This document shows positions 28,067 to 35,248 of a stretch of DNA of 64,000 nucleotides, in pieces. Each line of letters begins with the position of its first letter. Positions within the stretch are counted from its first letter, which is position 1. Below the pieces are notes generated by a model that saw nothing but the letters and a program-made list of their open reading frames with translations, was not told where the DNA came from and did not search any database. The stretch lies in contig NZ_CP121694.1 in assembly GCF_035573695.1 (NCBI RefSeq), positions 1,278,501 through 1,342,500 of the forward strand. The letters are read 5' to 3'. Origin of the DNA: Metallumcola ferriviriculae. Its GTDB lineage: Bacteria; Bacillota; JADQBR01. The translations under genes were made by a program, and so were the position numbers.

Positions 28067-29536
28067 ATGAATAAACCCTTAGCAATTTCATTAGAATTCT
28101 GTAACCTGTTAGAAAAGAATAATATTAATTACTGCTATTGGAAATGCAGCCGTGATTTTTCCAGTGCATTGGCAGGAGCTAAAGATATAGATATGCTGGT
28201 AGACAAAAATCAAGCAAGCGAGTGCGAACAAATTTTATTAAATTTGGGATTCAAAAGAGTTATCTCACAAAGCTGGGCAAGGTTCCCTGGAATTGAAGAT
28301 TGGCTGGCTGTTGATGAAGTAAGCGGCAAGTTAATCCATGTTCACCTGCACTATCAGCTGCTGTCAGGATTAAAATTCGTAAAAGAACAAGTCATACCGT
28401 GGGAAAAAATCATCTTAGAGACTGTAGTTAAAGACACCTCTTCCGGTGTGGCCTTGGTTGACCCTAATTTAGAGCTTATTCTTTTGGCAGTTAGGATCGG
28501 TGGGGAAACAACGCTTTTTTTCTATTTGAGCAGGATGTTTCAAAAGACAAAACTGCCGAAAAAATTTAGCGGGCAGAGGAATTACCTTTTAGGCAGGATA
28601 AATGAAGCGGAGCTGCATCGCTGGGGCGAGAGGCTTTTTAGCTCCCAAAATGGTCCACAAATCATTAGCTTAATCTCAAAGCCCAACCTTAAGCTGTGTT
28701 CTATTATAAGATTGAGAATATTAATTGCTAGAGAAATGTCTAGATATAGAAGACACCGCAAAGTGCCCGCGATTATAATTCAAATGTTATGTTATTTTTA
28801 CGTTATTTTACTAAAGCTTAGACATAAAATATTTAAGATTCCGGTGCCAAAGAAACGTTTTCATAACAGTGGATTTATTATTGCAGTCATAGGCTGTGAT
28901 GGTTCAGGGAAGTCAACTATTACTACGGAATTAGCGCGTTGGTTTTCGTCGAAGCTTGAGGTGAAAAAGTTATATTTGGGAAGCGGAGATGGGTTAGGCC
29001 CTTTGTTTCGAGGGCTGAAAATACTGGTGAGGCGCTTTAAGGGTATTAAAAGAGATGGCGTTAAAACAAAAAAAATATCTAAAACTGATACAAGCATATC
29101 GCTGCCTGCTTATCTATGGAAAGCATATATTGCATCCATGAGGTATCGAAAAATCATAAAGGCAAAAATGGCCGGCTGCAGTGCTGTTGTTATAACGGAC
29201 CGTTACCCTCAGAAACAGTTTAATGGGATTTATGATGGTCCATCGCTGCAGGACCGGAAGGGACTACCGGTAATATATCAGTTTTTGGCAAAATATGAAC
29301 AGGTGAAATACAAGCAAATGGACCAATTGCCACCTGATATTCTCATAAAACTTCATTTGACTCCTGAGACCGCTGTTAGTCGGAAACCAGACCATACTTT
29401 AAGCGAGGTTAAGGCTAAAGCAGTGATTACGCCTCAAATATATTACCCAGGTACAAGAATAATCAATATTGACGCATCTGAACCTTTGGAGATGGTGGTG
29501 AAAAAGGTAAAAACAAGAGTCTGGGAATTACTATAG
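28067..29536 (+). CDS. Two-domain protein: nucleotidyltransferase-like N-terminus and thymidylate-kinase-like P-loop C-terminus
   Basis: The 489-residue protein has an N-terminal part (1-230) with 'YCYWKCSRDFSSALAGAKDI' then 'DMLVD', as in nucleotidyltransferase-like proteins of polysaccharide loci. The C-terminal kinase (~265-489) has P-loop 'GCDGSGKST' and 'VVITDRYPQ'. The fold is that of thymidylate kinase, but such fusions occur in EPS clusters, where they may phosphorylate a sugar or lipid. It is not expected to be the housekeeping Tmk. The stop codon TAG ends at the first base of a 233-bp mobile element. Confidence 0.75.
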   Translation: MNKPLAISLEFCNLLEKNNINYCYWKCSRDFSSALAGAKDIDMLVDKNQASECEQILLNLGFKRVISQSWARFPGIEDWLAVDEVSGKLIHVHLHYQLLSGLKFVKEQVIPWEKIILETVVKDTSSGVALVDPNLELILLAVRIGGETTLFFYLSRMFQKTKLPKKFSGQRNYLLGRINEAELHRWGERLFSSQNGPQIISLISKPNLKLCSIIRLRILIAREMSRYRRHRKVPAIIIQMLCYFYVILLKLRHKIFKIPVPKKRFHNSGFIIAVIGCDGSGKSTITTELARWFSSKLEVKKLYLGSGDGLGPLFRGLKILVRRFKGIKRDGVKTKKISKTDTSISLPAYLWKAYIASMRYRKIIKAKMAGCSAVVITDRYPQKQFNGIYDGPSLQDRKGLPVIYQFLAKYEQVKYKQMDQLPPDILIKLHLTPETAVSRKPDHTLSEVKAKAVITPQIYYPGTRIINIDASEPLEMVVKKVKTRVWELL

Positions 29537-29768
29537 AAGACACGGGGACGTTTCTGTTGTCTTACTTGATAACCTCTGTTATGAATAGGGTGATGGAAAT
29601 GGGAAGGGAAGCAAGCAAAAGTTCAACTGGGATATATCATATTATGTTAAATCAGGGATATGTACCATAATACAGGAACTAGTAACGGCAATTAGGAAGA
29701 GTAATAGGAGGAAAGACAATTATAGAGAAAGCAATTAGACAAGACAGATGAAACGTCCCTGCGTCTTC
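29536..29768. mobile_element. 233-bp non-autonomous element, copy A
   Basis: The ends are imperfect inverted repeats: GAAGAC-(A/G)-CGGGGACGTTTC on the left, GAAACGTCCCTGCGTCTTC on the right. Inside, 'ATGGGAAGGGAAGCAAGCAA' begins a ~23-codon frame (GREASKSSTGIYHIML) matching the N-terminus of Y1/REP-type transposases, so it is a deletion derivative of such an element. Essentially identical copies lie at 37998, 43349 and 50985. A second right end (TCGTCCCTGCGTCTTC, 29771-29786) follows, suggesting a tandem or partial insertion. Confidence 0.85.
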
Positions 29769-29872
29769 TTTCGTCCCTGCGTCTTCTTTGCTTGCTGGGT
29801 GTCTCGGAACGCCAGTTGAAATGTTATTATGGGCGGGTGCCGAAGGGTTGAAAAAAGTTATCTAGACCAAAC

Positions 29873-29917
29873 GACCAAACAGCATACCAAGCACAGATCC
29901 TGGTATGCTGTTTGGTC
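29873..29917. terminator. Long hairpin (17-bp stem) downstream of hicB, copy 1
   Basis: GACCAAACAGCATACCA (29873-29889) pairs perfectly with TGGTATGCTGTTTGGTC (29901-29917) over an 11-base loop. It sits 5 bp beyond the stop of hicB and is repeated at 37114-37158 and 45030-45074. It is likely a bidirectional terminator. Confidence 0.75.
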
Positions 29918-29921
29918 CAAT

Positions 29922-30296
29922 TTATTTTTTTATATTGTCACCTAGCACGCGGGCCAATTGATAGTTGATATATTGATTGAGACTGACATTTTCCTCTTTC
30001 GCTTTTTGTACTAGCAGGCGGTGTAAAGACTTGGGAACCCTTACGTTAAACTTCCCGGAAAACGCATTTTCGACGGTCGGCTCAGGTATTGTGAAGCCGT
30101 CTTCCAGAGCGGAAGCTAACCAGCAACGTTTGGCATCTTCGATCATCTCCAGGGCCTCTTTCACTGTTTCGCCCTGAGAGATACATCCGGGCAGTTCAGG
30201 TAGTTCAACAATATAACCGCCTTCTTCAGCGGGGTAAAGAACTACCTTATAATTAAGGTTGGTATAATGCTGTAAATCCTTATTAGTCATCTTCAT
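29922..30296 (-). CDS. hicB: HicB-type antitoxin, copy 1
   Basis: The 124-residue protein has an N-terminal HicB fold ('YKVVLYPAEEGGYIVELPEL', 'GCISQGET') and a C-terminal ribbon/helix DNA-binding part ('RVPKSLHRLLVQKAKEENVS'). It neutralises the HicA mRNA interferase and represses the operon. The gene overlaps the 3' part of the hicA sequence. The second copy at 45079-45453 differs by two residues. Confidence 0.88.
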   Translation of the reverse strand: MKMTNKDLQHYTNLNYKVVLYPAEEGGYIVELPELPGCISQGETVKEALEMIEDAKRCWLASALEDGFTIPEPTVENAFSGKFNVRVPKSLHRLLVQKAKEENVSLNQYINYQLARVLGDNIKK

Positions 30297-30518
30297 TCTC
30301 TCCTTCGAGAAGGGCTAATGCTCTCTCAACATAAATAGTTTTTACGTGGGGTTGACGGTAAGGAACCGTCAATCGTTTTTTTAAATGTAGTGACTTGAAC
30401 CGATACCTGGTTGGCGCCTAGTGAAACCGCTTCTAATTAATATTTTATCTAATTCCTGAAAACGTACTTGCTTTGGATTGTTTTTCACTTTTTGAAGCAG
30501 TTTTTCTAACTTGGTCAT
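30283..30518 (-). pseudogene. hicA: hicA toxin, frameshifted, copy 1
   Basis: From ATG 30518 the frame reads 'MTKLEKLLQKVKNNPKQVRF', then 'GFTRRQPGIGSSHYI', and stops at 30381. In another frame the HicA family sequence resumes at once ('LKKRLTVPYRQPHVKTIYVE') and ends at 30283, overlapping the hicB start as expected for hicAB. The shift lies in ATTTAAAAAAAC. Copy 2 at 45440-45675 has the same defect, so it predates the duplication and is not a read error. The catalytic His in 'SSHYI' is before the shift. Confidence 0.8.
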
Positions 30519-30621
30519 CGCGGCCACCTCTGAATTTATAGTACCATATATAGTGGCAGAAAAACAAGTTCCGATGAAGTTTAAAGGAAAAAGGAATTCC
30601 GGCAACCTCGTAGAATGAGTA

Positions 30622-31173
30622 TTGTTAAATGTTGGAGACTGGAGACTTAAGAAAAGAGGATGCTTAGTGCTTTTTGAAACAGAGTTTAATTACCACGATG
30701 AAGAGTGTGCGCCGCAATGTTGGGTGTTGTTTAAAGGGGATAAAATTCTTACTTTAGAGAATAAGGGACAAGTTGTTTTATCAGATGTTGAGTTAGATAA
30801 GTTAAAACTAAAGCCTGTTCGGCAGCAGTATCTTGGTCGATTGAATGATCGGTCTTATTATGTCGGTGAACTTGCAGCTGATAAAGCCGCACCGGAAGGT
30901 GTATTGTTTTACGACTTAAGGCGCTTATTGGGACAGGTCCCAGACGATTTATTTTCATTAGCGGGTAAAGCGTATCACCTTTTGCATTGGGATCGTACCC
31001 ACCAATACTGCGGCGGATGTGGAGTACCTACAGAAAATAAAATAGATGAAGTGGCTAAAATTTGCCCAGCTTGTGGATTAATTAAGTATCCTAGGATTTC
31101 TCCTGCAATCATCGTCGCTATTATCAAGGATAACCAAATATTGCTGGCCCAGGGGAGACAGTTTCGGGGTTAT
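30622..31173 (+). pseudogene. nudC: nudC (NADH pyrophosphatase) truncated copy
   Basis: The frame matches the first ~180 residues of the intact NudC at 45829-46689, including the zinc ribbon 'YCGGCG...CPACG'. It breaks at about 31170, just after 'LLAQGRQFRG', before the Nudix box. The catalytic part is missing, so it should be inactive. The junction is also the left border of the metal-resistance locus. The frame continues by chance to 31203. Likely starts are TTG 30622 or GTG 30667. Confidence 0.85.
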
Positions 31174-31180
31174 TTTTATA

Positions 31181-31211
31181 TTGCATATATCACAATATCA
31201 TGATATATTGT
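31181..31211 (+). promoter_or_regulatory. Promoter with overlapping ArsR-type operator for the metal-resistance operon
   Basis: TTGCAT (31181-31186) and TATATT (31204-31209) are 17 bp apart. An imperfect palindrome ACAATATCATGATATATTGT (31192-31211) covers the spacer and -10 box, the usual place for an ArsR/SmtB repressor site. The regulator gene starts 24 bp downstream. Confidence 0.68.
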
Positions 31212-31234
31212 AATTAAACAAAGGAGGGTAATTT

Positions 31235-31579
31235 ATGTCAGATACCCCAAATAACTCACAAGAGCAGTTTAAAATACATGCTGATATCTTAGCAAAATTC
31301 TTTTCAGGTCTTTCCCACCCTATCCGTTATAGGATAGTAGCCACGCTTGCGCAAAAAGAAATGACGGTTAATGAAATTGTAGGTGAGTTGGGCTGTTCCC
31401 AAAGTCAAATCTCCAACCACCTTGCCTGTCTTAAATGGTGTGGGTATGTAAGCAGTCGTCAGGAAGGCAGGAGTGTATATTATCAAGTTACTGATAAACG
31501 TATACTGGATATTTTAGAGCTTGCTAAAAGAGTTGTATCAGATAATGCCAAACATATTAGCTCATGCACCAGAATGTGA
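31235..31579 (+). CDS. ArsR/SmtB-family metal sensor, CmtR-like
   Basis: The 114-residue winged-helix repressor has the recognition helix 'CSQSQISNHLACLKWCGYV'. Cys65 and Cys69 lie in that helix with spacing four, and Cys111 is in the C-terminal tail. This is the arrangement used by CmtR (C57, C61, C102) to bind Cd(II)/Pb(II), and soft thiophilic metals such as Hg(II) would fit. The ribosome site AGGAGGG is ideal. It sits over its own operator and heads an operon with metal-binding and MerB genes. Metal identity is inference. Confidence 0.88.
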   Translation: MSDTPNNSQEQFKIHADILAKFFSGLSHPIRYRIVATLAQKEMTVNEIVGELGCSQSQISNHLACLKWCGYVSSRQEGRSVYYQVTDKRILDILELAKRVVSDNAKHISSCTRM

Positions 31580-31629
31580 CGGAATCTGTCTCCATCATAC
31601 TTTATCCAATCTTTCAGGGTTAAAGGTAG

Positions 31630-32037
31630 GTGAATAAATTGAAAAAAACCTTAGTTATAAGTATTTTTTTTACATCTTTAATACTTTTACTAGTAGTAGG
31701 ATGCAGTAATACAACTAATAACACTGCTAAGACTAAGATTAACACCTCGCTTAAAGAGGGAACCCAGGTAGACAAGGGAATTAATGCTATCCCAGGTGAA
31801 TTTGTAACAAAACAGTTTTTTATAACTGGATTTACTTGAGCCAGTTGTGCATCTACCGCTCAATGGGTGCTATCCAGGCTGGATGGTGTCCAAGAAGCGA
31901 AAGTTGAAGACACAGGTGATGCGACGATTATTTATGACACAGATAAGGTGAACTTGGATGAGTTTAAAGAGGCTTTAAAACCCTATAACTATCAAATTGA
32001 TTACATAGGTAATTGCGAAATTCAAAATTTAACGTAG
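31630..32037 (+). CDS. Lipoprotein with heavy-metal-associated (HMA, MerP/CopZ-like) domain, in-frame TGA at the first metal-binding Cys (candidate selenoprotein)
   Basis: The N-terminus is a lipoprotein signal ('LILLLVVGCSN'). The HMA domain begins 'VTKQFFITGFT', then TGA (31837-31839), then 'ASCASTAQWVLSRLDGVQEA' and 'IIYDTDKVNLDEFKEALKPY', ending at TAG 32037. In HMA domains this motif is GMTCxxC; the TGA replaces exactly the first Cys, giving GFT-U-ASC. Read through, the protein is 135 residues, a normal size. Candidate SECIS hairpins lie at 31849-31870 and 31872-31884. Starts GTG 31630 or TTG 31639 (better ribosome spacing). The alternative is a nonsense mutation. Confidence 0.75.
31849..31884 (+). 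promoter_or_regulatory. Candidate SECIS hairpins of the HMA lipoprotein mRNA
   Basis: Hairpin 1: GCATCTA (31849-31855) pairs with TGGGTGC (31864-31870), loop CCGCTCAA beginning 16 nt after the TGA. The loop lacks G in its first two bases. Hairpin 2: ATCCA/TGGAT with loop GGC (31872-31884), loop beginning 37 nt after the TGA. Both fall at the edges of the accepted 16-37 nt window for bacterial SECIS, so support is moderate. Confidence 0.35.
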
Positions 32038-32159
32038 GCAGCTAATCAGAAAGTTTAATAAAGAGGACAGAAAATTTTAAGCAGAGGTTGGACAGAAAAA
32101 ATTCGGCACAAATAACCGCAAGTATTTTGCGGGTTGAAAGAGCAAGTATAAAGGATTTG

Positions 32160-33584
32160 CTAAGCCAAAAGAGGTTTAAGGCTTCTGATGAGTTCGTGTT
32201 TATGGAGTTTGTCTGCAAGAATAACGGTAAGCAGTTGAGTAATTCCTGCAAGGAGTAAGTCAGCCTTAATGGTTAAAGCATTTGTAGTTTTTCTGTTGGC
32301 GACGCCAAAATTGGATTTAAAGTGTTGAATGGTTTGCTCAATAACGCAACGATTTTTGTAGATATCAATCCATTCAGGGGTGTCTCTAATAATGCCAGGA
32401 TAAAGTCTTAAGTCTTTTTCAGGATAGGTATAAAACATTCTACCAGAAGGAGAGTCGGAGCAAGGATGTTCACATAAAGTAATGCGTTTAGAACCTTTCC
32501 ACTTCATTTTTGGGCAAACCCATTTATCTCTAACAACGCCACTCCTTAAGGGCGCTTTACCTTCATATTTCATGGGTAAAGAAGAATCTAACGGACACAG
32601 AGGTTGTCCAGATTCGTTGAACCCGGGTTCAGGGAGGTTCTTAGAACCTCGTTCGTTCAGAGGAATGACTGTTTTTAAAAAGTGACAATCCTTCAATAAA
32701 AAGTTATAGGAATCGTTTGTATCAAAAGCAGCATCGCCAATAAACGTGCTGGGTTTAAAATGAGTATGTGTTTTAAAAAAGTCGCGCAGAACAGGTTTAA
32801 GTGCTTTAGAATCGGATAAGGATTTATCTTCATCAGGGGAATCAGACTTTTTCTCTATTGGGATTTCAGGGTGTGCATTTATAAAGTCTTCATCAAAAAA
32901 GGAAATATTTCTGACTATACCAAGGCCATTTGTGAGCATACCAAATTTATAGACATAGCAAAAATGGCCATTGATGTAAAGCTGTTTGACATTTGGATTT
33001 GATGATGCGCAGGAAGGCATAATGCCGTATGCCATTTTGTATGGGTCAACAGAAGAGTTGCCTTTGTATTGAGACTTAAGCTGCTTGATTAAGCGATTGA
33101 TAAACTTAGGATTATTCTCAGTAACGTAAGCTTCAACGCCAGAGGTATCAAAGACGAGATATGAAGCAAGTTCTGAGTTAATTTGCTCACAAATAGGTTC
33201 AGTTTGATCAACAAGGTTATCAAAAAGTGTTTGAAGATGTTTAGAAAAATCTTGCTTAAATCGTGTAAATTTTGATGCATCAGGTACTTTAGAAAAACCA
33301 CAGAATTCACGGATTTCCTTGGAAAAATTCAAAAAAATAATCAGAAGCGCATCTGTAGGAATAGAAAAGATTCTCTGAATGATGAGTGCATAAAGAAAAG
33401 ACTCAAGCTTAAATTTTCGTTTGCGACCAAAGTGCTTGTAAAAAGCCTGATAGAAACTCAGCGAAATATACTCTGAAAGTTGAATATGCTCTTCAAGAAG
33501 CGCTAGAAACCGAGGTTTATCCTTATCAACGAAATCAAGACAACCGTCATAAATATCAGATAGGGATAATTGTTTAAATTTCAC
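32160..33584 (-). CDS. IS1182-like DDE transposase inserted in the metal-resistance operon
   Basis: The 474-residue transposase has an N-terminal DUF772-like region ('LYALIIQRIFSIPTDALLI'), DDE acidic residues in 'LVFDTSGVEAYV' and 'STFIGDAAFDTND', and the C-terminal 'NRCVIEQTIQHFKSNFGVAN' block with the catalytic Glu. It lies opposite to, and splits, the operon between the HMA lipoprotein and the CopZ-type gene. Terminal inverted repeats were not identified with certainty; the element lies within about 32040-33665. Confidence 0.85.
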   Translation of the reverse strand: MKFKQLSLSDIYDGCLDFVDKDKPRFLALLEEHIQLSEYISLSFYQAFYKHFGRKRKFKLESFLYALIIQRIFSIPTDALLIIFLNFSKEIREFCGFSKVPDASKFTRFKQDFSKHLQTLFDNLVDQTEPICEQINSELASYLVFDTSGVEAYVTENNPKFINRLIKQLKSQYKGNSSVDPYKMAYGIMPSCASSNPNVKQLYINGHFCYVYKFGMLTNGLGIVRNISFFDEDFINAHPEIPIEKKSDSPDEDKSLSDSKALKPVLRDFFKTHTHFKPSTFIGDAAFDTNDSYNFLLKDCHFLKTVIPLNERGSKNLPEPGFNESGQPLCPLDSSLPMKYEGKAPLRSGVVRDKWVCPKMKWKGSKRITLCEHPCSDSPSGRMFYTYPEKDLRLYPGIIRDTPEWIDIYKNRCVIEQTIQHFKSNFGVANRKTTNALTIKADLLLAGITQLLTVILADKLHKHELIRSLKPLLA

Positions 33585-33666
33585 AGAATAGATCTCCTTT
33601 CTTGTTGAATGTAGATATTGCCTGTTAACTATATTTTACACAAGACAAGTGAGGAGTTCTATATAA

Positions 33667-33738
33667 CTAAGCAAGAAAAAAGATAGAATTTGCAAGGGTT
33701 GCGGCGTTTTGCAAACGCCTAAAATTGATTACAAATAA
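33667..33738 (+). pseudogene. Short Cys-rich C-terminal remnant beyond the IS element
   Basis: A frame ending at TAA 33738 reads 'KDRICKGCGVLQTPKIDYK'. It contains a CxxC pair, has no start codon, and abuts the IS-bearing interval. It may be the tail of a metal-binding gene cut by the insertion. The fragment is too short to assign. Confidence 0.25.
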
Positions 33739-33754
33739 CGAGGAGGTTTTATTA

Positions 33755-34228
33755 ATGGCTGATTGTTGTGCTGTAAAAACGCCAAGTAAAGTAGAAGAAA
33801 AGTTTAACTGCCCGAAATGCGGCAACGATGGGAAAAAGGTTGAAATTGTGACGTTAAAGAGTTTACTGGTTCCAGACGCATTGGCTAAGCTTAGCCCACA
33901 AAATAGCTATCGTATGTGTAGCAATGAAACATGTGATGTGGTCTATTTTAACGAAAAGGAAGAAATATATACCACCGAGGATGTCAAAGTAGCTGTTTTT
34001 CAAAAAACTGATGCTGAAGATTGTCCTGTATGTTATTGCTTTGGCTGGTCCAGAGATAAAATTAAAAAAGAGTTAGAGGAAACGGGCGAGAGTACTGCAG
34101 GTGACACTATATCAGAACATATTAAGGCGGGTAGATGCGGATGTGATGTTAACAATCCTCAGGGTTCATGCTGCCTGGGAAATGTAAAGAAAACCGTCGC
34201 AGAGTATACCTCACAGCACAATAATTAA
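33755..34228 (+). CDS. CopZ-type iron-sulfur/zinc metallochaperone (zf-CopZ domain)
   Basis: The 157-residue Cys-rich protein starts at 33755 behind AGGAGG. Cysteine motifs in order are 'DCC' (3-5), 'NCPKCG' (~18), 'MCSNETC' (~55), 'DCPVCYCFGW' (~90) and 'RCGCDV...SCCLG' near the C-terminus. This matches the N-terminal domain of Archaeoglobus CopZ, which binds a [2Fe-2S] cluster and zinc and assists soft-metal handling. The HMA domain normally fused to it is absent; the HMA lipoprotein upstream may supply it. MerB follows 16 bp downstream. Confidence 0.82.
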   Translation: MADCCAVKTPSKVEEKFNCPKCGNDGKKVEIVTLKSLLVPDALAKLSPQNSYRMCSNETCDVVYFNEKEEIYTTEDVKVAVFQKTDAEDCPVCYCFGWSRDKIKKELEETGESTAGDTISEHIKAGRCGCDVNNPQGSCCLGNVKKTVAEYTSQHNN

Positions 34229-34244
34229 CTGGCAGGTGACTTAA

Positions 34245-34880
34245 TTGGCGAATACCGAAGAATTGGGAAACTACTTTGAAAGTCTATCTAGTGAGGAAAA
34301 AGCTGTTAGAGATACTGCATTTTTCTCTATCTTGGAAGGATTACCCTCTTCCATTAGCCATTTGAAGGAAGAGACCAACCTTTCCATGACGCAGCTAAAG
34401 ACTGTTATACTTGAACTAGAAGCGAAAGGAATAATAGTTGTTGAAGAAACAACAGGTAACATAGTAGGGAGTTTCGGTCTTTCCTTAGTAGAAACCCCTC
34501 ATCAATTGCAGATAAATGGAAGACATCTCTATACCTGGTGTGCTGCGGATACTATCGGTATCCCAGCGGCATTAGGTATGGATGCCATGGTAAAGTCTTA
34601 TTGTTTTACCTGTAGAAAGCCTCTAACTATCAACATTTCTAAGGGAAAAGTAGTATCGGCTTCGGAACAAAACATAAGGTTATGGGTAATTGAAGCCGAC
34701 TTAGGTAAATCAGTGGCAGGCTGCACCTGACCACAAATTAACTTTTTTTGCTCAGTTGAGCATTATAATTTATGGGAAACGGAAAACCGTAGAACTAAGG
34801 GACAACTTCTTGTTTTAAAAGAGGTTGAGGATTTAGGGAAAAGATGGTGGAAGGATGTAGTACAAACTGTATTGATTTAA
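34245..34880 (+). CDS. merB: Organomercurial lyase MerB with in-frame TGA at the catalytic Cys159 position (candidate selenoprotein)
   Basis: From TTG 34245 the frame matches MerB: an N-terminal helical domain, then 'GRHLYTWCAADTIGIPA', which holds Cys99 and Asp102 (E. coli Cys96, Asp99). Codon 162 is TGA (34728-34730). Translation beyond it continues 'PQINFFCSVEHYNLW', then 'LLVLKEVEDLG', to TAA 34880. This aligns with the MerB tail (HVHFFASV...EDW...LAIVSVHEAFGLG). The constant offset of three puts the TGA exactly on catalytic Cys159. The total of 211 residues equals normal MerB (212). A SECIS-like hairpin follows. MerB cleaves C-Hg bonds. Confidence 0.82.
34749..34762 (+). promoter_or_regulatory. 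Candidate bacterial SECIS hairpin in merB
   Basis: TGCTC and GAGCA form a perfect 5-bp stem around the loop AGTT (34754-34757). The loop starts 23 nt after the TGA, inside the 16-37 nt window of bacterial SECIS elements, and has G in its first two bases like the fdhF loop AGGUCU. The stem is short, so folding energy should be checked. Confidence 0.55.
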
Positions 34881-35248
34881 TAATTGTGAAAAAGAAATAA
34901 TGTCGTACCGTTTTATGAGTGCGACGGAACTAGATAGTTAAAGAACGAAAACAAAGCCAAATCAACCGGAATTGTGGCTTCGTTTTACTGGTCTGGCAGG
35001 GCCCAGGAAGGTCCGCATTATCCATAAACTATCACCTTTCTTCAAGATAACTATAGATACATACTTACCGAAAGGAAAGACACGAACTAATGAATGCAAC
35101 GTTTGGAAAACGGCAGGGTTAGCGCCCCCAATAGGCAGCCTAAAAAAGGGTACCACCCGCTATCGGAAAAAGCCATTGGCGCCTTTAAAGGGAAGAAAAA
35201 AGAAACTGGAACCAGACTAAGCTGCCCCAAGTAAACTTGTAATTGCTT
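34881..35248. other. 368-bp stretch without a recognised gene
   Basis: Frames of 64-82 codons exist on both strands but show no recognisable domain and lack good ribosome sites. It separates the merB end from a decayed DUF2339 gene. No hairpin terminator of note was seen immediately after merB. Confidence 0.4.

Noticed and set aside
28067-29536. Housekeeping thymidylate kinase (tmk)
   Set aside because: The kinase is fused to a nucleotidyltransferase-like half and lies in an EPS cluster; length and context differ from Tmk.
34972-35220. 82-codon frame downstream of merB
   Set aside because: Basic low-complexity sequence, no ribosome site, an equally long frame on the opposite strand; no support as a gene.
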